Shown one piece after another: positions 47,509-61,028 of a stretch of 64,000 nt of DNA; position 1 is the stretch's first letter; every line of letters starts with the position of its first letter. The position numbers were made by a program, and so were the translations under genes. Below the pieces are notes generated by a model. The model was given only the letters and a program-made list of their open reading frames with translations. It did no database searches and was not told the origin of the DNA. This DNA is from Leucocoprinus leucothites (taxonomy: Eukaryota; Basidiomycota; Agaricomycetes; Agaricales; Agaricaceae): assembly GCA_013368445.1 (NCBI GenBank), contig JAACJO010000011.1:124001-188000 (forward strand). The letters are read 5' to 3'.

Positions 47509-49554
47509 TTGGATATGCAGAAGAGAAAGACATTTGGTGGACTATAAGTAGTAAAGATATCCTCGGTCTTAGCGAAGAAGACGGAAGGCAGCAACTTGGC
47601 CTTTCAGGGTCTTGCCCAAGCCTGATCCGCTTCGCCCCTCTGCTCTTACTCTCAGGATCTGACAAATTCCCGTGTCCTGCCCTCCCCGTCATGCTCGCTT
47701 TCCTTTAGATAACATACCCCTAAATATGAAACCCTATTTGACCAATGCCTTCCTCTCTCATGCACGTTGTTTCGTTTGGCTTTTCGCGAATCTGATATGA
47801 CGTCCTACCACACCTGCTCGTACCCTTGTGCTCCTATACGAACAATTATCTCCCTAGCTTTACTCTTTGTCCTCCGGTTCTTCTGACCCACCATCATCCT
47901 TCCTATCGCACCGTTTCCCAAAGTCGCCTCTTCCGACCGCGTCGCCGTTCCGGATGCTCTCAGATTGGCTTGGCCACTTCCAGGGATTGTGAGACAGCAT
48001 ATTAAGGTAATTTACCAGTCAAGCTGGTCTACCGAACGACTTGGCTCGAGCATATATTAATGCAGGCAGACGTAGTCTATACCTCAGTTCGGGGATCAGT
48101 ATCGTTCAATTATCTTCCCAACGTCATCTGGGGGAGTTATCGTTGGTAATGCACAAACATCATAAGGAAGCTTGGTTGCTCGGAGCACCTTCATTCGGCC
48201 TCTTGGTAGAAAACAAGGATTTCATGATGCCGAAAGGATTGTTCGCCAAGAGGGGACGACACCAGTGATCCGGGGCTCACTTGTGTTTGTGAGACCGCGG
48301 TTTTAAATTTGTTTTTTTTTTTTAGCGGAGAGTCGCTCATCATCTCAATATATAGTGACCCTGAGCAATTTCGACGATCCCTCAAACTTCAGGGTCCGAG
48401 GATATGGATATTATAACGAATATCACCCCGTGCACACTGGTGAATGTTTCTAGAACTAAGGAAGCCCTCGTAAGGAATATCCTCGAGCAAAGCTTAACTC
48501 AAAGTGTGCGGCGGTTTGACCCTCTTCATCGAGGACCAGAATTACCGGGAGAGAAGCATCTCGAGTTCTCGTGTCCTGGCTTTGCATCGGTACTGGTATG
48601 TCCGATGCCAGCGAATTATGCATGCTCACTCTATCTTTACCCTTGAATAGACGAACTTCGTTGCTTCCTTCCCTCTCGTTCTTTCAAGGTCTGAGTCAGA
48701 ACTTTTAGTCGTCACTACCAGTCAACATATCTCGAAAGTATCGGAAGAAGTCCACCGGCCACCACGGAGTTGGTATCCGAGCGCTAATGCTCAACGGACA
48801 TTCTCGATATTCGGCTGTCTGAATGCCTTCCATCCGCAACTAGTTTCATGTATTCTACCTAATTAGTTTGTGGGACTGTCAGTTTCACGCTAGAGGAAGA
48901 ATAAGGCAATAAGACATCTTGCTTTGGGAATTCCTTTTCAGTCGCCAATATGATCTGTTTTGTTCCCTTTCGATGAGTGTCGTGCACATGAATGTCGCGC
49001 ATTTGGGGTCCCGATTTGATAACATCTCCTTGTTAGTTTCCAGACTGTTCGGAATCCGAAGCGCGATAGTAATGCGAATAAGGCAAGAAAGGATGTAAAT
49101 CCAGCTGATCTTGAAGAGTGTCCTGGACTTGGGAATAGGTGCCTGACCCAACAAGACAGGCAGAAATAAGAAAATCCATTGAGCGCTAGAATATTACCAG
49201 GTTGAGAACCTGGATCTGTCCTTGCGGTATCTTCCAATTCCACGCTTTGATGTGACTCTAGTTGGAGAAATCGGAGAGAGAGAGTAACTCGTTCAACAAC
49301 TCTTCAAAGGGTACCAGTGTAATATTTTTGGAGAGTTTGATGCCATGAAATGTCTTGCGGTATGTAGCTGTCGGATGTGTCGTTGGCGTCATACAAGCAG
49401 ACCGGGTCACCGGCAATCAATATCACCAGATCCGTCGGCCGGAGCCTTCACCAGACCTTACCATGTAATCACTTTGCTTACACCTGGCCTTACTTACCAT
49501 CGTTTACATACTGCTCTAGGTCACTGTTTTCTACCGTGGGCGGACTCTTTTACG
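47509..49554. other. 2 kb intergenic stretch
   Basis: This interval carries the promoter of the unknown 341-residue gene (left) and of the isocitrate lyase family gene (right). It has a poly-T run near 48309-48322. Several frames of 60-100 codons on both strands show no family pattern. Confidence 0.4.
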
Positions 49555-51938
49555 ATGCTGCGTGCCAATTCGAGCCTGAAGCTCTATGCTACAGCGTTTG
49601 CCAGATCCGCGCACTCTCGTATGATGTCGTCCAACAACGGCGAGACGTTTACTATCTCACCACTACCGCTATCCAAGCCTTCTCTTCAAGAGGAAAACGT
49701 ACAGCTTGAACAACGAACCAAGGAAATGGCCGACTTTTTCGCGCAACCTCGTTTTAACTCTATCAAAAGACCATATACACCCTCCGCGGTCGCCTCGAAG
49801 CAAGGATCACTTCCTGTGCTACCAATTCCTGGAACTCTACTCGCAGATAAGCTTTATAATGTGCTTAGCAAAGCTGCGGATGAACAGAGGCCGGTACATA
49901 CCATGGGTGCAATCGATCCAGTGCAGATGACACAAATGGCCAAGCATCAGGAGGTTTTGTACGTTTCCGGGTGGGCTTGTTCGAGCGTTTTAACGACTGG
50001 TAACAATGAAGTTGGTCCTGATCTTGGGTATACTTTTCTTTGATTGTCCGAGAATCACCGAGTGACTCACACTCCATAGTGATTATCCCTACACGACCGT
50101 GCCCAACCAAGTTCACCGAATTTTCCGCTCACAACTGCTTCACGACAAGAAACACTATGACGAGCGCATGTCTGCAACCCCTGAAGAGCGTGCAAATATG
50201 GAGTACATTGATTATTTGAGGCCTATTATCGCTGATGGTGATACCGGGTCAGTGTTCGAATGAATTGGCTGGGTTTGGGATCTAATGGAAGCATTCATAG
50301 GCACGGAGGCCTCTCCGCTGTACTCAAGCTCGTCAAACTCTTTGCTGAATCTGTGAGCGACGTTCTTGAATACCGTTCCATTACTGCTAAACTTAAATTG
50401 CAGGGTGCAGCTGGGATTCACCTGGAAGACCAATTGCATGGTGGAAAGAAGGTGAGCAAGAAAGCGCGAAGATAGTTATAGCTCAATTAACAAGATTGCA
50501 TCAAGTGCGGTCATCTTGGCGGAAAGGTCCTTGTTCCAACCTCAACGCATGTTTCGCGCTTGATAGCTTCGCGCTTCCAGCTTGATTTGCTCAAGTCTAC
50601 AATGCTCCTGATTGCTCGTACGGACTCCGAATCTGGCAAGCTTTTATCCTCGAACGTCGACGTCGTCGACCATGAGTTTATTTTGGGCACAACTACGAAG
50701 GATTCTGTTTCCTTGGCACAGGCACTGTCCGATGCTGAAGCAAGAGGTGCAACTGGTGCAGAAGTTGACAAGCTTGAGCAGGAATGGACGCAGAGTCATC
50801 CGATGTGTACTTTCAACCATGGTCAGTCGGTGATTCAGTAGAGGGGTTCGGGGTACTGAAACGTATTGTTTGCGTAAAGCTGTTGAGAAGGCTATTGAAG
50901 GCAAGGATAGCATTAAAGACAAGGCTGCTGCGTTCAAGGCTTACCTCGCTGCTGTTGATGGAAAGTCCAATACTGAGGCTCGAGATATTGCCGCTGACAT
51001 TGTTGGTGGACCGGTCTTTTGGGATTGTGATCGTACGCCTGTCATCAAAACAACCCTATTTTTCATGCTCACGTTTCACCTAGTCCCTAGGACAAGGGAG
51101 GGCTATTATCACTACACTGGTGGCGTTGAGGTAGCTCCAGAAGCATGGAACAAACTTGAAAATGGGGCTAAGATAATTTTCCAATACAGGCTGCAATCAA
51201 GCGCTCAATGACGTTCGCACCTTATGCCGACCTCCTGTGGCTGGAAACCAAATCGCCCGACCTCGCTCAAGCTCGTTACTTCGCTAGGAAGATTCGCGAA
51301 AAATACCCTGGAAAGCATGTACCACTTTAATCTTCTTCCTCGACACAAATTGATCGTAGAATCCAGGTGGTTCGTTTACAATTTGAGCCCCAGCTTCAAT
51401 TGGCTGAAACACAGATTCTCTGGTAAATTGTTCGCGCTATTTGAGGGAATGGTACGCTTACCGTTCTGCATAGAAACCGATTTGAAGAACTTCATCTGGG
51501 AACTTGCGAAAGAAGGGTGCGTGTTTCGCTCGACTGGGTATAATTTCCGCGTCCTCATTGCTATCGCCATATCAGCTTCGTCCTGCAACTGATTTCTCTC
51601 GCAGGCCTTCATAGTAATGCCGTAATGACAGGTCACCCGTATCTCATTTTTTTTGGTTGCCGAGTATTGACACTGATAACAGCCGAACTTGCTGCACGTT
51701 ACAAAGATGAGGGTATGCTGGCATATGTGAACCTCGTTCAACAGAAGGAGAAAGAGATTGGTTGCGACGTTCTCACCCATCAGAAATGGTATGTGAGCAT
51801 GCGTCGTTGACGGCAGTAATGAGCCAACACAACTACAGGAGTGGCGCCAACTATATTGACAAAATCCTCTCAACCGTTTCTTCCGGTTCCTCAAGCACCT
51901 CAGCAGTTGGCAAAGACTCAACGGAGAACTCTTTTTAA
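49555..51938 (+). CDS. isocitrate lyase family enzyme, probably mitochondrial 2-methylisocitrate lyase
   Basis: The enzyme cleaves isocitrate or 2-methylisocitrate to succinate plus glyoxylate or pyruvate. The N-terminus [20 protein letters not shown] is basic, Ser/Ala-rich and lacks acids, like a mitochondrial presequence, which favours the methylcitrate-cycle enzyme over glyoxysomal ICL. Core motifs are [44 protein letters not shown], the catalytic loop [72 protein letters not shown] and [20 protein letters not shown]. It ends GKDSTENSF at 51938. About ten introns are needed; the one between PGK and WFVYNLS (51315-51366) needs a GC donor. The segment before PRTREG reads FWDCD where I expect FWDWD. 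Substrate preference cannot be settled from sequence. Confidence 0.85.
51315..51366 (+). other. probable GC-AG intron in isocitrate lyase family gene
   Basis: The donor GCATGT follows GGAAA, and the acceptor is ATCCAG. Splicing gives [17 protein letters not shown], the family consensus, without gaps. The nearby GT (CAT/GTACC) would put the frame out of phase with WFVYNLS, so a GC donor is required by the protein. Confidence 0.75.
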
Positions 51939-52394
51939 AGCGCATGGTCGAGCCGACAATGTTCAACCTCCACGATCGATTATTACTTAGAGATGTTGAT
52001 GAAGCACAATGATTGTCGAAAACCAGGATATATCCGTTCGTTAGGAAGATCCTTTGTCGTCTATAGTGTATCGTTTGGAATGGATGATCGTGGCGCGTGC
52101 CTACATTGAAAGATTTTATTATCAAAATCAGAAACGGAACGTTCTTTTCTTATTCAGAGCAAGCCCAAGAAGGGACTTGCGCCCCAGATATGGGGGCCAT
52201 AGGCAGGGAAGCCGGTTCAACATGATCGATAATTACGGGAATCGGGGTCACAGGTACCACGTGCAGCCGTATGACGTCCGAATGTTACCCCTTGCACCCT
52301 GCTCTGTGGTCTGGTCCGTACAACCACATCAGTCAGAGCCACGCCTCAAGATTATCGGCGCACACACGCCTTTCCCTTTCACCACCATCTAGAC
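51939..52394. other. intergenic between isocitrate lyase family gene and NTE1
   Basis: These 456 bp contain the 3' flank of one gene and the promoter of the next on the same strand. No further element was recognised. Confidence 0.45.
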
Positions 52395-55300
52395 ATGGAG
52401 GCTGAAGCTCTGTCAGAGTCTGTTGACCGACACCCTTTGGTTTCTCTGGTGTCTGCTTGCTTTTGGGTTATTCGTACGTGTTGCTATTATTACTCGTCCT
52501 TCCTTCTCCTCATGCTATCGAGTATAGTATGGCTCTTGTCATGGACCAAGTCGCTCATTGCATTCGCTACAATCACGATACCAAGGTTTATCTATGCCAT
52601 CCTGTCTTACTCGATGACGCTTACAGTGGGTTCCTTGTGTCCCTCGGGCTTCTCTGGAGTGATGTTGATTTCGTTGGTCCTGCCGCTCCTCTAGTTGAAC
52701 TTCTGGAATTTCGTTGCCATATTTGCTCTGTCTGCTATTGCTCTGAACTACTTTATCCGGTTCCGGTACCTGAATGATTATGCGCAGTTGAAGGAGCCGC
52801 CGTTGGTGAAGCCGGACGTAAATGAGTTGCATCCAGACGTGAATACTGGTAAGTTATCGTGAACTCCCCCTTGTGTGGCCTTAACAAATCTCCCACTCTT
52901 TTCATTTAGCTGAGCCTCCGCCGACATTTCATAACTACCTTGATGATTTCTTGCAAGCCGTCCGGGTCTTTGGTTTTGTGAGTAAATACTCTGGATTCTC
53001 GATTCGTACGCTAACTAGATTATATGCAGCTTGAGAAGCCTGTGCGTAATAATGAGCCATTTCAGGTTACTGTAGCAAACTGACGGACTCTCAAGGTCTT
53101 CCATGAGCTCGCACGCCATCTTCAGACACGACGCCTAATTGCTGGGGACAGCATGTCTTTGCATCAAGACAAGAGTTTTTATTGTGTGATTGATGGTACG
53201 GTGCAGATGTTTGCCCAGACCGGGTCCTCGTCCAAGGATGATAATTTATGGGACGACGAAGACATGAATGGATATCAACTCTTGAATGAGGTTGGGAGCG
53301 GTGGAACTTTATCAAGCCTGTTTACTATCCTCAGTCTATTCACCGAGGATGTCCAAATCAGCTGGCAAGATGATTATGCAGACGAGATTCCTCCCGCTAT
53401 GACCACCGAACATCCAGCCCCACACACTCTGCGACGTGTCAGTTCTGATATATCCTCGTTATCCCTCGACGAAGATTCCGGTGGGAAGGGAAAGGGAAAT
53501 GGGAGACGTTCATCAACGTCCTCTGCTGCTTCGACAGTCCATGCCACAGAAACTGCTCTCCCTCCAACGGCTTTGCTATCCCCCGCGTTCGAAGGAAGCA
53601 GTCGTACTGGTACTACGCCGACATCACTGCCGAAAGCTGCTCGGCCTAGCCAGGCCCATAGAGGGGTAATAGCGAGGGCGACGGAGGACAGTACTCTCGC
53701 TGTCATACCGGCGGAGGCGTTCAAAAGGTTAACAAAGAAATATCCAAAGGCAACTGGACACATTGTTCAAGGTGAGCTATGAATATTGTTCTTACAGTTC
53801 GACCCTTCCTGACAGAGCAAATAAGTAATTCTCACTCGATTCTCTCGTGTGACGTTCAGTGCTGCACACAAGTATCTCGGATTAACAAGTGAGGTACTAC
53901 GGACAGAGAAAGCCATCAATGACATCGCATATCATCCCCTGCCAAACTCATTCTATGAAGGTGGAGGCTTGCAATACCTTCGACAGCGATTCGACGGTGC
54001 TGCCTCGGAAGCCTCAGCTCCCGATTCAGATTACTTCACATACTCTTCAACGTCAAGCATTACAGCCGTTTCTGCCTCGAAAGAATCTTCCACTGCCTCT
54101 CTGGGAAAGATATCCGACAATCCTATCCCTATCAAGAGCCAGGGCGGCAGGGTCGTCTCTCCACCAGTCAAGACCCCGCGACATATGGTACAAGCGGGTG
54201 ATCTCTTGATCTCAAAAGGACACGTGGGTGATGAATCTCGGCCTCTGAGCCGCACATATAGTATCCTCAATACACCTCGTCTACCTCGACATTCTGATTC
54301 CACGGAAAATGTGAAAAGTTCTCGAACGGAACGAGGTGGTAAGAATTCCCCTGAGGAATTTGATCTTCGCGACGAAGTTATGTCCTGCATCGCCAAATCC
54401 ATCGGACTCCTACAACCACCTTTAAGCGGAAGTGATTCTGCAGATGGCTCACCACGACTGCCCCCCTTAGACGCACGTCGATCATCCGCCACCCCAAGTC
54501 TTAACTCCCCCTTCTCTTCTTTGTCGCTTCTTGATGTTGGAGATGACGAATCAAGCGCGACCGGGGCTTCATCTGTGCTCTCGAATGGAGACTACATGCG
54601 AGGTCTTGATAACGAGGTTGAGATTTTGTACTATGCCGCGGGTTCTACCCTAGCAAAGGCGGGAGAGGTAAATGCCGGTGGGTGCTTCCACTCGGACTCA
54701 CTCACAATGATACTTAGCTGGCATGACAATATGCAGGATTGTTCTATGTAATCGAGGGGTTCCTTGACATCTTATTGCCGGGGGAAAAGAAGGATAATGG
54801 TTTGGAACACAGCACATCTCCCAACCTAACGAGCCCTGACGATAAATCTCACATACATGATGAGCAATCAAGATCGAAGCTACTCTTCACTGTAAAACCT
54901 GGCGGTATTGCAGGGTACCTTGGTCAGTCAGCCACATTTTTTTGCACCCTGAATACTAGACACACTGACGTTCTATCTTATCCAGCTTCCCTTTGCAACA
55001 CGACATCTTACGTTGATATCAAGGCGAAGACTGACACTTTTGTTGGCTTCCTCTCAAGTCATGCCTTAGAGAGGTTACTTGAAAAACGTCCGATAGTTTT
55101 ATTGACTCTTGCTAAACGTCTGATCTCGTTGCTCTCGCCCCTCGGTAAGCATCAGGATCTGGTGAATCCAAGAATTCTTCTAAGATACTGCTGCCAGTGC
55201 TACACATTGACGCTTCTCTCGATTGGATGCAAGTTAATGCGGGCCAGGTCTTGTGGAGGCCTAATGATGCCAGTGACAGTTTTTATATCGTCATAAACGG

Positions 55301-58019
55301 ACGACTTCGTGCAATCAAGGAAACAGAAAGGCAAGGTGTGCGGATCGTCGGCGAATATGGTCAAGGAGACACTGTAGGAGAACTAGACGTGATCACAAGT
55401 TCCCCTAGAAGCACCACTGTTCATGCTATCAGAGATACGGAGCTCATTCGCATGCCCCAGACCCTTTTCAATGCGATATCTGCTAGGTAGTCATTCCATT
55501 GATATGAACATCTATCCTTTACTCATTTACTCGCAGGAATCCTCAAACGACAGCCCAGTAAGTAAATTTGCCTTTGACTTTCTAAACTGTCTGAAATATA
55601 TTTGGCAGGATCTTACGTATGATTGCATCGCGGGTTCGCAAGGAGGTGGATTCCTCCTCCAACGCGCAAGGTCGAAGCAATCCTTCTGAGTTCGGTGCTA
55701 ACAACTCCAACTTGAAGACGGTGGCTGTGTTGCCTGTTTCACGCAATGTCCCCATCGACTCTTTTTCACGTAAATTACAAGCGGCCCTAGAGGGTATCGG
55801 TGCTTCTACTGCTTATTTGAATCAAGCTATCATCTCAAGCCAACTCGGTCGACATGCTTTCACTCGAATTGGCAAGCTGAAAGTAAGACATCGCGTGTTG
55901 CTTCCTCAAATAGAGCCACTCTAACGGGCACTAGTCTGCAGGATGGCTTGCAGATCAAGAACAACGTTTCAGAATTGTCCTCTATGTAGCGGACTCGCCA
56001 GTCAACAGCTCTTGGACACAAACATGTATTCGGCAGGTCAGATACGTTTCTGCGATATTCATTCGCATAGGGCTCATGATTAATACCAGGCCGATTGTGT
56101 CATGGTTGTTGGCCTTGGAGATGACCCGTCAGTTGGGGAGTATGAGCGACTACTTCTTTCTATGAAGACAACCGCACGAAAAGAGTTGGTACTTCTCCAC
56201 CCAGACCGATCTGTCCTCCCTGGTTCTACCCGTGAATGGCTTAAGGTTTGTTGATCACTCACTTAAACTTATTCGTTCTCATTCTTCGGCAAAGACTCGA
56301 CCATGGGTGCATCGGCACATCCACATCGAACTTCAGGTGAGCACATCGACGTACGTTTTGAACTATTTGACCCTATTTATTCAGGATGTCGTCTCCCCAA
56401 TTCAAAAATCTACCCTCCCTAAAGACCCCGATGCAGTTATTGCGCTCAAAATACTCAAAGAGAGAGTACAGAATGGCATTCAAAAGTATACCGGGACGCC
56501 AACTACGGTCCGCCCGCAACGTCTTCCTCATACAAACGATTTCGCGAGGCTGGCTCGACGACTTTGCGGGAAATCAATTGGGTTGGTATTTGGTGGTGGT
56601 GGCGCAAGGGGAATTGCGCACCTAGTACGTACCTACGAAACGGTTCTTGAGGTTCGATCTCAGACCATCTCTCAGGGACTCATACAAGCCCTTGAGGAAA
56701 GTGGTATTCCGATTGACCACATCGGAGGTCAGATATTTTGAAAATAATTATTTTGACGTTATTGATGAGTACTCAGGCACGAGCATTGGAGGTTTTATCG
56801 GAGGACTATATGCCCGAGAAGGCGATCTCATCACTAGTACTGCAAGAGCCAAACAATTTGCAGGTCGGATGAGCAACATCTGGCGCATCCTGTCAGACGT
56901 TACCTATCCGATTGTTGCATACACCACAGTAGGATTTGATATTTCACAGATCTGTTCCCCTTACTGAACACTTCTCAAGGGACACGAATTCAATCGCTCA
57001 CTATATAAGGCATGCGTGTTTGGTTGGTATATCAAGCAGAAAACTGAAAACTTCAACAGGCATTCTACGGTCTCCACATAGAGGATATGTGGCTCCCCTT
57101 TTTCTGCAATACCACAAATATCATGACGTCTCGGATGGAAATCCATGAAACGGGCTATGCTTGGCGATATATCCGTATGTCACACACTTCGAGGATTCTT
57201 CCTTCATTGATACCTTGGTTCGAAGGGGCTTCAATGACTTTGGTGGGCTTACTTCCGCCCCTATGTGATAATGGCCAGCTTCTCGTTGACGGTGGCTACA
57301 GTGAGTGTCTCATGCCCATAGGACTATTAGCGGTGGAGACTGATTTGATTGAATGGTAGTTGATAACTTACCTGTATGATCGAAATGTACGTGAGGTGGA
57401 CACCTACTGATCACCCATAGGTTCAAGCAATGTTCTCAACGGGAGCTAACACGGTGTTTGCTTGTGACGTTGGATCGGTAAGAAAGATCAGACAGTTTTG
57501 GTTCTCCTCATTCATTCAGTGACTCTCGTGTCAGATTGACGATAACTCGCCTCGAAACTTTGGCGATACTATATCTGGATGGTGGCTACTAATCAACAGA
57601 TGGAACCCATTTTCTACTGCCAGACATGTGCCAGCGATTACGGAGATACAAAGTCGCCTTGCCTAGTGGGTCGACTTCTCTTATGAGATTTCTCACGTTT
57701 CTCACTAGCTTTAGTGTTTCGAGTGTTAACACGCTTGAAGATGTTAAGGTTGCGCAAGGGTGCCTTTATATTCAAATGCCCGTCCAGGAGGTCAGCATCA
57801 GACCTAGAAATTCCAGGTCCTCTACTGACCCTCAGACAGTATGGGACTCTCTCATTCGGTAAATTTGAAGAGATTCAAAGGAAGGGCTATACTGCTGCTT
57901 TGGAAATCCTGGATAAATTTGAGGATGAAGGTAAACTACCTCCCGGTTTGCGGCCGGGCAGAGATACAAAAACCCCGGAGAAGAGGAAAGGGAAGAGTGC
58001 GAGACGCAATTCTGTGTAG
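52395..58019 (+). CDS. NTE1: lysophospholipase NTE1 (neuropathy target esterase family)
   Basis: NTE1 is an ER membrane phospholipase B that deacylates phosphatidylcholine to glycerophosphocholine. Hydrophobic N-terminal segments ([20 protein letters not shown] and [19 protein letters not shown]) anchor it. Cyclic-nucleotide-binding-like domains follow: [20 protein letters not shown] near 53130, then [20 protein letters not shown] and [20 protein letters not shown] near 55250-55430. Ser-rich linkers sit between them. The patatin domain has the oxyanion loop [15 protein letters not shown] (about 56575), the nucleophile motif [15 protein letters not shown] (Ser in GTSIG, about 56780) and the catalytic DGG motif LLVDGGY (about 57285), so the Ser-Asp dyad is intact. 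The last exon gives [20 protein letters not shown] and a Lys/Arg-rich tail ending at 58019. More than fifteen introns; borders are approximate in places. Confidence 0.93.
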
Positions 58020-58294
58020 TAATCGCAGCCTTAGACATTTTGGACATTTTTACTGCATGTAGCATAGATATCAAGTGTTATATTGTAAATATTAGGTTGC
58101 CTCTCAAGACATTGCTCACTGCTCAGGTGTTATGGGGCACTCAACTGGACTCAAAGTTGAGGTCTATGTTTATATGAAGCGTGATTGCCAAACAAAGCAC
58201 AATTGATGGTATGGGGTCAATTGAACGTTCCAGTATTACGCGACTCAGGACAATCACCCTTCTGCAAGTACATCCATCCTACGGAACCTTAGTA

Positions 58295-60967
58295 ATGACT
58301 ACTCGTATGACCGAAACCGATGCAACGCCCCCACTAGATGTGAATGTTCTCAACGAAATTGCCAAAAAGTCTCTAGTGGACACGTTGAATGCTGTCCGTA
58401 CACCCTTGTCTTCGTTCCCGAAATACAATGTGAATTTATGGACAGGTCAACGGAGCCAAGACTTTGGTCCTTGATTCTTCGATAGCTGGTCCATTGGGAC
58501 TCATAACGGAGGTATCGCTCTTGAAGGTATGTTATTTGCTCTAAGAGCCTGATCTCTACTCATTGCTCAGCCCAGCATCATGGAGTAGACAAGATGTTCT
58601 GGTTGGAACCGGGCCCGTTGAGTGCAACGACAGCCAATATAGTCTACCTATTGCGCCCATCTATAAGACACGTGAAGATCATTGCCGGTATACACTCACA
58701 CTCCCTGCAAACTTGATTTTGCTGACCCTTTGCAAGACCAGATCAAGAGGCACGGGCGTGAATCTCAGAAACATAATTATACTCTCCTCCTCGTTCCCAG
58801 ACTATCAACTTTGGTGTCACGCATTTTGGAGGAAGAAGGAGTACTTGGAGAAGTAACTATCTCAACATATAACCTCCAGTTCATCCCCGTGGCCGATGAT
58901 GTCATTTCCTTAGAGCGAGATAATGCCTTCAAAGAGCTGTGGGTGGTGGGTGAAGTTTGTCATCTTTTCGGTTCAAATTATAACAGAATCTCAGGACGGC
59001 GACGAAACCGTGGTGTTTGACTCTGCTCAAGCCCTCATTTCATTACAAAACCTATTTGGGCCATTTCCTCGCATCGTTGGGAAGGGCGATTTTGCTAATG
59101 TTAGTCTCGGTGCAATAACCATTAACACGTTTACCCACCACAGACCGGTTACAGCGATTGGCCAACCTATTAGCGAAGCCCTCGTCGCGACCGTCAAGCC
59201 CTTCGCTCGCGGACAGTCTCCTAAAATCCCCTACAATAGACTCGTTGATCATTCTAGATCGGCGCGTGGACATGATAACGCCACTCCTCACTCAACTTAC
59301 TTACGAAGGCCTTATTGACGAACTGATCGGATTGAAAAACTGTATGTCCAGACTCAATATCAGTTTATGGTGTTAACGTTATCTGTAGCACATGTAGAGC
59401 TACCAACATCACTCTTAACACCTCCGAACACGCAGGATAACCCGAATGCTGCATCTACTTCACAAGCTTCGGCGGCTCCAATCACTGTGAAAAAGGAGAG
59501 TAAAAAGAAACATCACCTTACCACGGCAACAGACCCTCTATATGCCGAACTTCGAGATCTCAACTTCTCTGCGGTTGGGAGGAAGTTAAACAAAGTCGCT
59601 CATCGACTCGATGAGAACTACAAGGCGCGAATTCTCTTTCATTCCATCTTATCTGCTTTCAAACAATTGCTCATTATATAATAGACTAATTTACAGTCAA
59701 AGACGGTCGCACAGCTGCGAGATTTCGTTGGCAAGCTGGGTGGTCTACAAACCGAGCACCAGGCCCTCCGACTTCGTATGCTTCTGATTTCGACGTTAAC
59801 CAAATTTAGATTGACATGTGTGAAGACACAGGACTGTCGGAAATGCTACTCCCTCTCACGCGGACAGAACAATTTAATAAGTCCTTGGAAATTCAGCAAA
59901 GCGAGTACCTCGTGACTTAGCTCATAGCTAATTTGACTGACGATGCGGACATACAGATCTTCTCGCCTCTTATGAAATCAACAATCAAATCGCATCTATT
60001 GAGGAGATGATTGCACAGGGCGCAGACCTGCACGTAATTTTGCGCCTCCTTTGCATTGCTAGCATAGTTGCAGGGGGGATCAAAAGCAAGGTCCTTGACA
60101 ATATTAAGCGAGACATACTACAGGTGAGAAATCTACGTTCTTCGGGTGTCAATTGTTTGCTGAAGTGGTATGCCCTATTAGACCTATGGCTATGAATATC
60201 TCCCGCTTCTACTTTCTCTGGCGTCTTGGCCCCTGTCAATCTTACTCCCCACTCCCCTGCCGCCTAATACGCCAACAACTATCACTTCATCTAAATACCC
60301 ATACGTCGCCCTCAGAAAATCGCTTCGGTTATTGATTGATGACAACCCCGAGGCTCTGGAAGAAGTTGAAAATGACATCAGCTATGTATACTCGGGCTAT
60401 GCACCGATTAGTATACGGCTTGTGCAATGTATTGCCCAGAAAGGAGGGGTACTGAGCAATCCAGCAGAAAAGGACAAGACCGGTACCGAGAACAATTCTG
60501 GAGCTTCGAAGGCAAACAAAGTACACGCCCATCCAATAGTCGGCTGGAAAGGATTTGAAGATGTCATAGATGCTCTTCCTGGAGGGACAGCAGATATCGT
60601 TCTTGACTACTCAGAAGGTGCTTCTAGCGGCATGCCGTTAACCAACATCCGTAAGTAGTCACCAGAAGGCTCAACCATGCACCAAACTCATCAAGATATG
60701 GCAGTGGAGCACACCTCTACCACGGTCGTCTTTTTCCTTGGCGGGTGTACCTACACTGAGATTGCGGCCTTGCGCTGGGTGGCCAGACAGAATACAGGCG
60801 AGTGAATAGTGAAAACGGGTAACTTGGGAGGATACTCATTTGTCTCATCATCAGGGCGCAAATTCTTGATTGCAACTACTGGTATCGTCAGTGGCAGCAG
60901 CATCATCGAGGGCATTGCCGGTGTTGGGAAGACGGTCAGCTCCAAGTCCAATGGCAGTACTCAATAA
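58295..60967 (+). CDS. VPS33: Sec1/Munc18 protein Vps33
   Basis: Vps33 is the SM-protein subunit of the HOPS and CORVET tethers that chaperones SNARE assembly at vacuole and endosome membranes. The start gives MTTRMTETDATPPLDVNVLN, and a second Met five codons on is also possible. Conserved parts are LNEIAKKSLVDTLNAV, KTLVLDSSIAGPLGLITEV, KIIADQIKRHGRES, YTLLLVPRLSTLVSRILEEE and the SM signature SLIILDRRVDMITPLLTQLT followed by YEGLIDELIG. The second half has LNFSAVGRKLNKVAHRLDEN, RDFVGKLGGLQTEHQALRLH and, near the end, TTVVFFLGGCTYTEIAALRW, a typical SM C-terminus. The final exon reads FLIATTGIVSGSSIIEGIAG and stops at 60965-60967, where TCAATAAA also forms an AATAAA-like signal. A Lys-rich insert is near 59500. 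Full length with about ten introns. Confidence 0.9.
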
Positions 60968-61028
60968 AAGCACACGTCGAATCCCGGGGAAGGGGTGGCA
61001 TGGGACTGTAGGACCGTTTACAGGCTTC

